Translations under genes and position numbers: made by a program | Shown here: positions 1 through 5,559 of the stretch, piece by piece | Layout of the letters: every line of letters starts with the position of its first letter | Numbering within the stretch: the first letter of the stretch is position 1 | The notes under the pieces: model-generated | Database searches by the model: none | Seen by the model: the letters and a program-made list of their open reading frames with translations, nothing else | What the model was told of the DNA's origin: nothing | DNA from: Dehalococcoidales bacterium | Lineage (GTDB): Bacteria; Chloroflexota; Dehalococcoidia; Dehalococcoidales; UBA5760 | Length of the DNA: 6,220 nt | NCBI GenBank assembly: GCA_028717305.1 | Contig: JAQUOC010000080.1 | Coordinates: 1-6,220, forward strand | Direction of reading: 5' to 3'

Positions 1-94
1 GCAGCTTTCTGGTGATAAAATCGTTAAACCGGGAGACAACCAGACTAAACCTGAGTTTTTCCCCCAGCAGCACCCCCTCGAATTGTTTGCTCAT
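1..94 (-). CDS. ribH: 6,7-dimethyl-8-ribityllumazine synthase, N-terminal fragment (3' end outside window)
   Basis: Only the first 31 codons are present; the gene runs off the left edge. The visible protein starts MSKQFEGVLLGEKLRF and continues SLVVSRFNDFITRKL. This matches the family's N-terminus, where a short lead is followed by a beta strand and the VSRFN-[DE]-FIT signature that contributes to the substrate pocket. Lumazine synthase condenses 5-amino-6-ribitylamino-uracil (RibD branch) with 3,4-dihydroxy-2-butanone 4-phosphate (RibBA branch), usually as a large cytosolic oligomer. The ATG start is firm: a perfect AGGAGG lies 5 nt upstream. It is the last visible gene of the rib operon, 67 nt after the ribBA stop, and its product feeds RibE. 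The ORF is too short to judge anything beyond the N-terminus, but the motif and context make the call secure. Confidence 0.9.
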   Translation of the reverse strand, partial: MSKQFEGVLLGEKLRFSLVVSRFNDFITRKL

Positions 95-99
95 TATCT

Positions 100-105
100 C
101 CTCCT
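100..105 (-). promoter_or_regulatory. Shine-Dalgarno site of ribH
   Basis: On the minus strand AGGAGG sits 5 nt before the ribH ATG (AAGGAGGAGATAATG). It is the strongest ribosome binding site in the window and fixes the start of the truncated gene. It lies in the 67-nt AT-rich spacer (95-161) between ribBA and ribH, where I see no convincing terminator hairpin, so co-transcription is likely. Confidence 0.85.
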
Positions 106-161
106 TTTAAGAGATTATTTTAATCATATTTTTAATGAGGCTGATTTTCCACCCCGCCTGG

Positions 162-1373
162 CTATTGACCACACTCTATACCGAGCTTGTGGCCCATCTT
201 TTTCTGTTTTGTTTCCAGATACTGTCGGTTATGCGGATTGGGTAGAGTAATTATGGGGACCGTCTCAACAACCTGGAGTCCGTAGCCTTCCAGGCCGATC
301 ACCTTCTTGGGATTGTTGGTCAGCAGCCGGATCCGGTGCAGGCCTAAGTCCGCCAGTATCTGTGCACCGATGCCGTATTCCCTTAGGTCCGGGGCGAAGC
401 CCAGAGACAGATTGGCCTCTACCGTATCCAGCCCTTCATCCTGCAGGGCATAGGCACGTAGCTTATTATGGAAGCCGATGCCCCGTCCCTCCTGCCGCAT
501 ATAGAGGAAAACACCCCTCCCTGCTTCGGCAATGGCACGCATCGCCAGTTCGACCTGCTCGCCGCAATCACAGCGGAGGCTGCCCAGCACATCACCGGTC
601 AGGCATTCGCTGTGGGCTCTGACCAGTACCGGCTCTTCGGAGGATAGATCACCCATCACCAGAGCCACATGCTCGGCAGGGTCGATATCACTCTTGTAGG
701 CGATGGCGGTAAATCTGCCGTACTTGGTCGGTAAGCTCGCCTCGGCGACCCGGTGCACTAACTTCTCATGCCGGCGGCGATAGTTGATAAGGTCGGCGAT
801 GCTGACAATCTTAATGCCGAACTTCTCTGCGATTACCTCAAGCTGCGGCAGCCGTGCCATGGAGCCGTCTTCGTTCAGGATTTCACAGATGACTCCGGCG
901 GGATAGAGACCAGCCAGTCTGGTGAGGTCGACAATAGCCTCGGTATGTCCCACCCGCACCAGTACGCCGCCGTCTCTGGCCCGCAGAGGAAACATATGTC
1001 CCGGCCGGGACAGGTCATTGGCAGTAGTAGACGGATCGATCATTGCCTTCACTGTTTCCGATCTGTCCGCCGCCGAAATGCCGGTGCTTACTCTGTGTTT
1101 TGCCTCCACGGATACGGTAAAGGCGGTAGAGAACTTCGAGGTATTATCGCTGACCATCAGGGGAAGCTTCAGTTCGTCCAGCCGCTCGCCCGTCATCGGC
1201 AGGCAGATCAGTCCCCGGGCGTGTTTGCTCATAAAGTTAATCGCTTCGACGCTGACCTTTTCGGCAGCTATTGCCAGGTCACCCTCGTTCTCTCTGTCCT
1301 CGTCATCGACGATGATAATAAATCTGCCTGCCCGGATATCTTCAATCGCTTCGGGAATAGTCGCTAGTCCCAT
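162..1373 (-). CDS. ribBA: bifunctional 3,4-dihydroxy-2-butanone-4-phosphate synthase / GTP cyclohydrolase II (RibBA)
   Basis: A fused cytosolic enzyme that supplies both starting intermediates of riboflavin. The N-terminal half (about residues 1-200) converts ribulose 5-phosphate to 3,4-dihydroxy-2-butanone 4-phosphate plus formate. It shows the acidic metal-binding loop DDEDRENEGD (23-32), RPGHMFPL (123-130), HTE (143-145) and CEILNEDG (163-170). The C-terminal half (about 205-403) is GTP cyclohydrolase II. It has the zinc cysteines C257, C268 and C270 (HSECLTGD...RCDCG), RQEGRGIG (293-300), LLTNNPKK (350-357), and Y308, D329 and R331, which align with the catalytic Y105, D126 and R128 of E. 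coli RibA. Both halves look active, and 403 residues is normal for RibBA. I chose the ATG at 1373 because AAGAGG lies 7 nt upstream. An in-frame ATG at 1379 would add two residues (Met-Lys) but has only 1 nt of spacing. ribE ends about 48 nt upstream and ribH follows 67 nt downstream. Confidence 0.96.
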   Translation of the reverse strand: MGLATIPEAIEDIRAGRFIIIVDDEDRENEGDLAIAAEKVSVEAINFMSKHARGLICLPMTGERLDELKLPLMVSDNTSKFSTAFTVSVEAKHRVSTGISAADRSETVKAMIDPSTTANDLSRPGHMFPLRARDGGVLVRVGHTEAIVDLTRLAGLYPAGVICEILNEDGSMARLPQLEVIAEKFGIKIVSIADLINYRRRHEKLVHRVAEASLPTKYGRFTAIAYKSDIDPAEHVALVMGDLSSEEPVLVRAHSECLTGDVLGSLRCDCGEQVELAMRAIAEAGRGVFLYMRQEGRGIGFHNKLRAYALQDEGLDTVEANLSLGFAPDLREYGIGAQILADLGLHRIRLLTNNPKKVIGLEGYGLQVVETVPIITLPNPHNRQYLETKQKKMGHKLGIECGQ

Positions 1374-1377
1374 CTTC

Positions 1378-1401
1378 ATTCCTCTTGTTATTACTCTTGT
1401 T
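1378..1401 (-). repeat. 12-bp tandem duplication covering the ribBA ribosome binding site
   Basis: Read on the minus strand, AACAAGAGTAAT (1401-1390) is followed directly by AACAAGAGGAAT (1389-1378), matching at 11 of 12 positions. The copy nearer the gene contains the AAGAGG Shine-Dalgarno core (1386-1381), 7 nt before the ATG at 1373. Its last bases, AAT, also run into a second in-frame ATG at 1379. The outer copy has a weaker AAGAG. The repeat fills most of the 42-nt gap between ribE (stop at 1422) and ribBA. It may be a simple slippage duplication. Confidence 0.7.
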
Positions 1402-1421
1402 CTAAGCAGCCTCAGTCAACT

Positions 1422-2045
1422 TTAAGAAAAGCCGTGTTCCTTGAGAAACTCCGCTGTTATGCCGGGGTGGTATGTCTGGCTTAACCGCTCCACGTATTTT
1501 GCAATGATATCTACCTCCAGATTGACCGGGTCACCCACCCGTTTACTACCCAGGGTGGTATTTTCACGGGTGTAGCCAACTATAGACACCGTAAAAGACC
1601 CGGTATCTCTATCCACTACCGTCAGGCTGACTCCGTCGACGGCAATGAAACCCTTGTTCACTATATAATGCATAATTTCGGGCCGGGTTTCAAATCTTAT
1701 TATCGTGGCCTCACCGTCCCGCAGCACCGAGGCTACTCTTCCCGTACCATCGATGTGTCCCTGGACCAGGTGTCCGCCCAGCGGTTTTGCCAGCGTTAGC
1801 GGCCGCTCCAGATTAAGCTTGCTCCCGATGCCGAGCTGTCCGAGACTGGTTCGCTCTATTGTCTCCGGCATCATGTCGACGGAAAAGGACTCGGCGGTAA
1901 AACCGGTTACAGTCAGACATACCCCGTTCACGGCGATGCTCCCGCCTATTTCTATTTCCTTGAGAACCCTGTCGGCGGAGATGACAAGACCGTTCGGCTC
2001 CGCCGATAGAACCCTGCCTATTTCTTCCGTGATTCCGGTAAACAC
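1422..2045 (-). CDS. ribE: riboflavin synthase (alpha chain)
   Basis: Cytosolic enzyme that dismutates two molecules of 6,7-dimethyl-8-ribityllumazine into riboflavin and the pyrimidine product that RibH reuses. The 207 residues form the expected two tandem lumazine-binding barrels. Barrel 1 (about 1-90) starts with the family signature MFTGI-x-EE and has NGVCLTV (40-46) and SVDMMPETIERTSL (55-68). Next comes GGHLVQGHIDG (90-100). Barrel 2 (about 97-188) has DGVSLTV (137-143), ENTTLG (161-166) and NLEVDIIAKYVERL. The tail ITAEFLKEHGFS is also typical of the family. The start is GTG, supported by the canonical first residues and by AAGGGGG 5 nt upstream. The gene lies 49 nt after ribD and 42 nt before ribBA. 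One oddity is that barrel 2 reads VGYT (156-159) where the B. subtilis enzyme has IPHT. Length and other motifs are normal. Some annotations call this gene ribC or ribB. Confidence 0.96.
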   Translation of the reverse strand: MFTGITEEIGRVLSAEPNGLVISADRVLKEIEIGGSIAVNGVCLTVTGFTAESFSVDMMPETIERTSLGQLGIGSKLNLERPLTLAKPLGGHLVQGHIDGTGRVASVLRDGEATIIRFETRPEIMHYIVNKGFIAVDGVSLTVVDRDTGSFTVSIVGYTRENTTLGSKRVGDPVNLEVDIIAKYVERLSQTYHPGITAEFLKEHGFS

Positions 2046-2050
2046 TCCTG

Positions 2051-2057
2051 CCCCCTT
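2051..2057 (-). promoter_or_regulatory. Shine-Dalgarno site supporting the GTG start of ribE
   Basis: On the minus strand AAGGGGG lies 5 nt before the GTG codon at 2045-2043. Together with the universal MFTG N-terminus of riboflavin synthase, it confirms a GTG rather than an ATG start. It sits in the 49-nt spacer after ribD. Confidence 0.65.
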
Positions 2058-2094
2058 GCTCCGGACGACGCCTTCCGCTTAAGATTCTGCCCGG

Positions 2095-3204
2095 CTACTT
2101 TTGCCCCTGTTTTTTTGCGGACACATACCCGCATATCATTAAGTCTTCTCCGACCTGCTCTGTACTGATCTCATCCAGTCTGAGTGCGTCTGTTAACTTG
2201 TCGACACCCCTGCCGGCGACCGCTGTTCCGGCTTCTTTACCGCCGATGATAAGAGGAGCAATAAAGGCGATAACCTTATCGACGAGCTCGCTGTCGAAGA
2301 GAGAGCCGAGCAGGCAGCCACCCCCCTCCACCAGGACACTGGTGATGTCCCGCTTTCCCAGTGCTTTCAATAGCTCCCGCAGGTCTACCTGACCGTTTCG
2401 CGGGGGTAGCTCCAGCAGCTGGGCGCCTGACCGGGTCAATGCTGCCCGGTCCCCCTTTTTGAGGGATTTACACAGGGCAAGTACCGTTTGGCCGGGCTCG
2501 GTAAATACCCGGGCACTTGGCGGCGTACGGCCGTTACTATCTACGATTACCCGCAGTGGCTGCTTCTTAACCGTTCCCCCCTTGCTGTTGCATCGTACGG
2601 TAAGCTGAGGGTCATCAGCCAGCACGGTATTGACGCCGACCATAACAGCGTCATTAGTATAGCGCAGGTAATGGGCCTGCTTGCGGGCTGCCTCACCGGT
2701 GATCCACCTGGAGTCTCCGCTCCGGGTAGCAATCTTCCCGTCCAGGCTCATAGCAAACTTCGCTGTGACGAACGGTATGCCTCCGGTGATAAATTTGGTA
2801 AAGGCTTCGTTAATCCGTCTGGCCTCGGCTTCATGCTCACCGGAGTACACCTTAATACCCGCCTCTTCCAGCTCCTTTTTGCCCCGTCCCGACACCAGAC
2901 GGTTGGTATCCAGTGTCGCCAGATGTACCTCGCGAATACCGGAGGCAATGATCGCCCGGGTGCAGGGTGGAGTCCGGCCATGGTGGCAGCATGGCTCCAG
3001 GGTAACGTACATCACACCGCCGCAGGCCCGCTCGCCGGCCTGCTTCAGGGCGGCTATCTCAGCATGGTCGGAACCCGGCGGCTGCGTATAACCCTGTCCG
3101 ATGACTTCATCATTATTGACTATTATTGCGCCGACCGCAGGGTTAGGACTGACCTGTCCCAGAGCTAATCTAGCCAGGGAGAGTGCCTGCGCCATATAGT
3201 CCAT
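2095..3204 (-). CDS. ribD: bifunctional diaminohydroxyphosphoribosylaminopyrimidine deaminase / 5-amino-6-(5-phosphoribosylamino)uracil reductase
   Basis: Performs the second and third steps of the pyrimidine branch in the cytosol: zinc-dependent deamination of the GTP cyclohydrolase II product, then NADPH-dependent reduction of the ribosyl chain. The deaminase domain (about 1-145) shows SPNPAVGA (19-26), the zinc/catalytic HAE (47-49) and PCCHHGRTPPC (71-81), with C72 and C81 as the zinc cysteines. The reductase domain (about 145-360) shows KFAMSLDGKIAT (149-160), SRWITGEAAR (165-174), MVGVNTVLADDPQLT (188-202) and VLVEGGG (290-296). At 369 residues it is a full-length RibD/RibG. The start MDYM followed by AxxLA fits the family, although no clear Shine-Dalgarno precedes it; an in-frame ATG three codons in is an alternative. 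The substrate loop reads DTNR (99-102) instead of the usual DPNP. It is the first gene of the rib operon, divergent from lepB. Confidence 0.96.
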   Translation of the reverse strand: MDYMAQALSLARLALGQVSPNPAVGAIIVNNDEVIGQGYTQPPGSDHAEIAALKQAGERACGGVMYVTLEPCCHHGRTPPCTRAIIASGIREVHLATLDTNRLVSGRGKKELEEAGIKVYSGEHEAEARRINEAFTKFITGGIPFVTAKFAMSLDGKIATRSGDSRWITGEAARKQAHYLRYTNDAVMVGVNTVLADDPQLTVRCNSKGGTVKKQPLRVIVDSNGRTPPSARVFTEPGQTVLALCKSLKKGDRAALTRSGAQLLELPPRNGQVDLRELLKALGKRDITSVLVEGGGCLLGSLFDSELVDKVIAFIAPLIIGGKEAGTAVAGRGVDKLTDALRLDEISTEQVGEDLMICGYVSAKKQGQK

Positions 3205-3274
3205 AGCAGCTTCATTCTAGCACCACGCTTTTAAGAAGTGCAAACAAACTCGAAGCAACCGGTTTTATTCATAC

Positions 3275-3303
3275 TGGATAGTAGCAATGAGATGGGTTAT
3301 AAT
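3275..3303 (+). promoter_or_regulatory. sigma-70-type promoter of lepB
   Basis: TGGATA (3275-3280, 4 of 6 to the TTGACA consensus), a 17-nt spacer, and a perfect TATAAT (3298-3303). The predicted transcription start is near 3310, giving a leader of about 27 nt before the lepB ATG. This is the best promoter match I found in the window. The assignment rests on consensus and position only. Confidence 0.65.
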
Positions 3304-3315
3304 GAGGGCTGAATC

Positions 3316-3322
3316 AAGGGGG
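3316..3322 (+). promoter_or_regulatory. probable, unusually distant Shine-Dalgarno site of lepB
   Basis: AAGGGGG is followed by 14 nt before the ATG at 3337, which is longer than the usual 5-9 nt. No in-frame ATG, GTG or TTG exists between it and the upstream stop codon at 3310-3312, so the start cannot be moved to fit. Translation may be initiated less efficiently, or the purine run may act without ideal spacing. Confidence 0.4.
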
Positions 3323-3336
3323 AAGCAGCTAAGCAG

Positions 3337-3876
3337 ATGAAAGCCTATGCCCGCCAGATCCTGGTGGTTGTTCTGATCGCAGTAGGAATATTCTTTCTTT
3401 TACAGGCCACCGTCCAGAGCTTTGTCGTCGTCGGTTCGAGTATGATGCCCAGCTATGAGGACGGCCAGCGGCTGCTGGTCAACAAGGTTTTCTACCGTAT
3501 CGGTGATCCTGAAATGGGTGACGCCATCGTCTTCCAGCCGCCGACCAACCAGCGCGTCGACTACATCAAGCGTATCATCGCCGGTCCCGGTGACACTGTA
3601 GAGATAGATGATGGGATGGTATACGTCAATGATGTCGCGATAACTGAACCCTATATCATGGAGTACCCTCGTTATACCATGTCCCGGAAAGTAGTTCCTG
3701 CGAATGAGTACTTTGTCCTCGGGGACAACCGCAACAACAGCAACGACTCCCACACCGGCTGGACCGTGGAACGCGGGGCCATCATCGGGAAGGTATGGGT
3801 ATCGGTCTGGCCGCCGGCACTTATCCCCGACTACAACCTGGCGGAGCAGCTAGCTGCGGCCGAACTCCTTCCCTAG
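3337..3876 (+). CDS. lepB: signal peptidase I
   Basis: Membrane-anchored serine protease that removes signal peptides from exported preproteins on the outer face of the cytoplasmic membrane. The 179 residues show a short basic N-terminus (MKAYARQ), one transmembrane helix (about 8-28), then the catalytic serine box GSSMMPSY with Ser35. The lysine general base is K78 in YIKRIIAGPGD (76-86), followed by the conserved GDNRNNSNDS box (129-138) and a final hydrophobic stretch, GKVWVSVWPP. The size and single anchor match the short signal peptidases of Gram-positive-type bacteria rather than the longer, two-helix E. coli enzyme. The ATG is the only plausible start after the upstream in-frame stop. 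A good promoter lies about 34 nt before it. It is the only plus-strand gene here, divergent from ribD and convergent with mutL, whose 3' end it overlaps by 27 nt. Nothing in the sequence ties it functionally to either neighbour. Confidence 0.95.
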   Translation: MKAYARQILVVVLIAVGIFFLLQATVQSFVVVGSSMMPSYEDGQRLLVNKVFYRIGDPEMGDAIVFQPPTNQRVDYIKRIIAGPGDTVEIDDGMVYVNDVAITEPYIMEYPRYTMSRKVVPANEYFVLGDNRNNSNDSHTGWTVERGAIIGKVWVSVWPPALIPDYNLAEQLAAAELLP

Positions 3877-5550
3877 CTGACCCAGGCTGAGATGAATCAT
3901 AGTCGGTCTCCCGTGAGGACAGCTGTGGGGAAGGGTGGTCTGCTCCAGTTGACGCACTATTTCGCGCATCTCATCATCGCTTAATACCTGCCCGGCCCTC
4001 ACCGCACTGTGGCAGGCGATGGATATTGCTGTCCGCTCTTCCCAATCTGCCTGACCGCTTCCGTTATCCAATATTTCCCTGATCGCTGATGCCCAGTCGC
4101 GTCCGGACAGCGCGGCCGGTACTGTCCGGATGAGAAACGTCCCTGCCCCGAACGGCTCGACAGAGAAGCCGAATCGGGCGAGATTTTCGCAGCGGGTCTT
4201 CAGTATTTCCCCTTGCTTGGGGGTGACCTCGAACGGTACCGGTTCGAGCAGGGCCTGGATCTCCAGCCTGTGCTGCGAACTCCGGCCGTTGATCTGCTCG
4301 AAAAGGATACGCTCATGAGCGGCATGCTGGTCGATGATATAAAGACCGTCGGGACCCTCGGCGATGATGTAGCTGGCGGATAGCTGCCCTATTATCCGCA
4401 GCACCGGCAGGGAAGACTCCGGCGTTCCGGCAGCCTCCGGCAGAGCTGCCGCCGGTCCGGCGCCGCCAGCAGCTTCCGGCCAAAGCATCCGCGTCGGTGC
4501 CGGGGATGCCCGGTAGGGTGTCCTGACCTCCTCGACCTTCGGTACCGGGGTCAGCTCGATCAGGGTCTGCCGGACCGCTCTCTGCAGGGTACCGAAGACT
4601 GCCTGTTCATTGCGGAACTTTACCTCGGTCTTGGCCGGGTGAACATTGACGTCCATCTCACCTGGTGGTAGTGAGATGTTAATGACGGCTACCGGGTGTT
4701 TTCCTACCATCAGGAGGCCGTGATAAGCCTGCTCTACCGCCCAGGCCAGCGTGCGGTGGCTTATCCAGCGGCGATTGACAAAGAGGCTCAGATAGTCCCG
4801 GCTGGATCGGCTTACCTTCGGAGAACCTACCATCCCCGTTACCAGAGGCAGTATATTCCCCGCTTCGCCCGGTCGGCCCTTAATATCGAGCATGCTTCGG
4901 GCTATCTCAACTCCATAGATCTGAGTTATGCTGTCTATCAAACGGCCGCTGCCCGGTGTTCTCAGGGTAACCCGGCCGTCAAGCGACAGGGTAAACCCGA
5001 CCTCGGGATAGGCAAGGGCATACCGGCTGACGATGTTGGCAACGTGGCTGTTTTCTGTAGCCGCCGACCTGAGGAATTTCAGCCTCGCCGGTATCCGGCG
5101 GAAGAGGTTCTCCACGGTAACCGTGGTTCCCGGGGAGTGCCCCCGGCTACCGCGTTCGACGGCTTTTCCGTCCTGCAAACGGATGTAGGCGCCCGCCGGT
5201 TCCCCTCCGACACAGCTGGTAAGCTCTACCTCAGCCGCGGCGGCGATGCTGGGCAGCGCTTCACCGCGAAAGCCAAGGCTCAGTATGGCATCCAGGTCTT
5301 TTAGGCTGCCTATCTTGCTGGTGGCATGCCTGCCGAAGGCAAGCTCAATTTCCCCTGGGGGTATTCCCGACCCGTTGTCGGTCACCCTGATCCGGCTTAT
5401 TCCGCCCCCATTGATCTCGATCGAGATCCGGGTGGCGCCGGCGTCAATGGAGTTTTCCACCAGCTCTTTGACCACCGAGGCCGGCCTCTCTACCACCTCG
5501 CCGGCGGCGATTCGAGATACTATCTGGGGGGCTAAAACCCTGATTGACAT
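3850..5550 (-). CDS. mutL: DNA mismatch repair protein MutL, endonuclease type
   Basis: Mismatch-repair protein that links MutS-detected mismatches to strand removal. The N-terminal GHKL ATPase (about 1-330) shows E29 and N33 in KELVENSIDAGAT, DNGSGIP (58-64), GRHATSKI (73-80), GFRGEAL (93-99), FVNRRWIS (257-264) and the HPAK lysine (304-307). A Pro/Ala/Glu-rich linker spans about 335-385. The C-terminal dimerisation domain has the metal-dependent nicking motif DQHA-x2-E-x4-E (407-418), plus ACHSAVRAG (512-520) and CPHGRP (544-549), which complete the metal site in nicking MutL proteins. The protein should therefore cut DNA itself, as in bacteria lacking MutH. Its 566 residues are slightly short for the family (E. 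coli 615), with the linker accounting for most variation. The ATG gives the standard N-terminus. Its only SD-like site, AAGGTGG (5571-5565), is 14 nt upstream, within the helicase gene. It follows that gene by 9 nt, so the two are probably co-transcribed. Confidence 0.97.
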   Translation of the reverse strand: MSIRVLAPQIVSRIAAGEVVERPASVVKELVENSIDAGATRISIEINGGGISRIRVTDNGSGIPPGEIELAFGRHATSKIGSLKDLDAILSLGFRGEALPSIAAAAEVELTSCVGGEPAGAYIRLQDGKAVERGSRGHSPGTTVTVENLFRRIPARLKFLRSAATENSHVANIVSRYALAYPEVGFTLSLDGRVTLRTPGSGRLIDSITQIYGVEIARSMLDIKGRPGEAGNILPLVTGMVGSPKVSRSSRDYLSLFVNRRWISHRTLAWAVEQAYHGLLMVGKHPVAVINISLPPGEMDVNVHPAKTEVKFRNEQAVFGTLQRAVRQTLIELTPVPKVEEVRTPYRASPAPTRMLWPEAAGGAGPAAALPEAAGTPESSLPVLRIIGQLSASYIIAEGPDGLYIIDQHAAHERILFEQINGRSSQHRLEIQALLEPVPFEVTPKQGEILKTRCENLARFGFSVEPFGAGTFLIRTVPAALSGRDWASAIREILDNGSGQADWEERTAISIACHSAVRAGQVLSDDEMREIVRQLEQTTLPHSCPHGRPTMIHLSLGQLGKEFGRS

Positions 5551-5559
5551 CTCGGATTC

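Larger units (their letters stand above)
3205..3336. promoter_or_regulatory. divergent intergenic region between ribD and lepB
   Basis: This 132-bp AT-richer gap is the only intergenic stretch over 100 bp and must carry promoters for both directions. On the plus strand it holds a good sigma-70-type promoter for lepB. On the minus strand I see only a weak candidate for the rib operon: TTGCTT (3258-3253), 18 nt, then TTAAAA (3234-3229). That would give a leader of roughly 20 nt. I see no FMN riboswitch core in the minus-strand sequence and no terminator hairpin. An 8-bp palindrome, AACCGGTT (3257-3264), overlaps the candidate rib -35 but is short enough to be chance. Confidence 0.6.

Noticed and set aside
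95..161. Terminator or attenuator between ribBA and ribH
   Set aside because: The spacer is AT-rich, but I could not find a GC-rich stem followed by a T run in the minus-strand direction. The strong ribH ribosome binding site argues for read-through.
768..1425. Two overlapping plus-strand open frames of 199 and 167 codons opposite ribBA
   Set aside because: They are antisense to the RibB domain, with low-complexity or unremarkable translation. The coding signal clearly belongs to ribBA.
2488..3168. 226-codon open frame on the plus strand opposite ribD
   Set aside because: It lies wholly within ribD, whose full set of deaminase and reductase motifs is on the other strand. The antisense translation shows no recognisable domain, and open antisense frames are expected at this GC.
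3257..3264. AACCGGTT palindrome as an operator for divergent control
   Set aside because: It has only 8 bp of perfect symmetry, no extended arms and no second copy in the gap. A site this short is readily explained by chance.
3400..3753. 117-codon minus-strand open frame inside lepB
   Set aside because: It is antisense to all the lepB catalytic boxes and has no recognisable motif.
4696..5304. 202-codon open frame on the plus strand opposite mutL
   Set aside because: It is antisense to the conserved ATPase domain of mutL and has no recognisable motif or convincing ribosome binding site, so it is a shadow frame.
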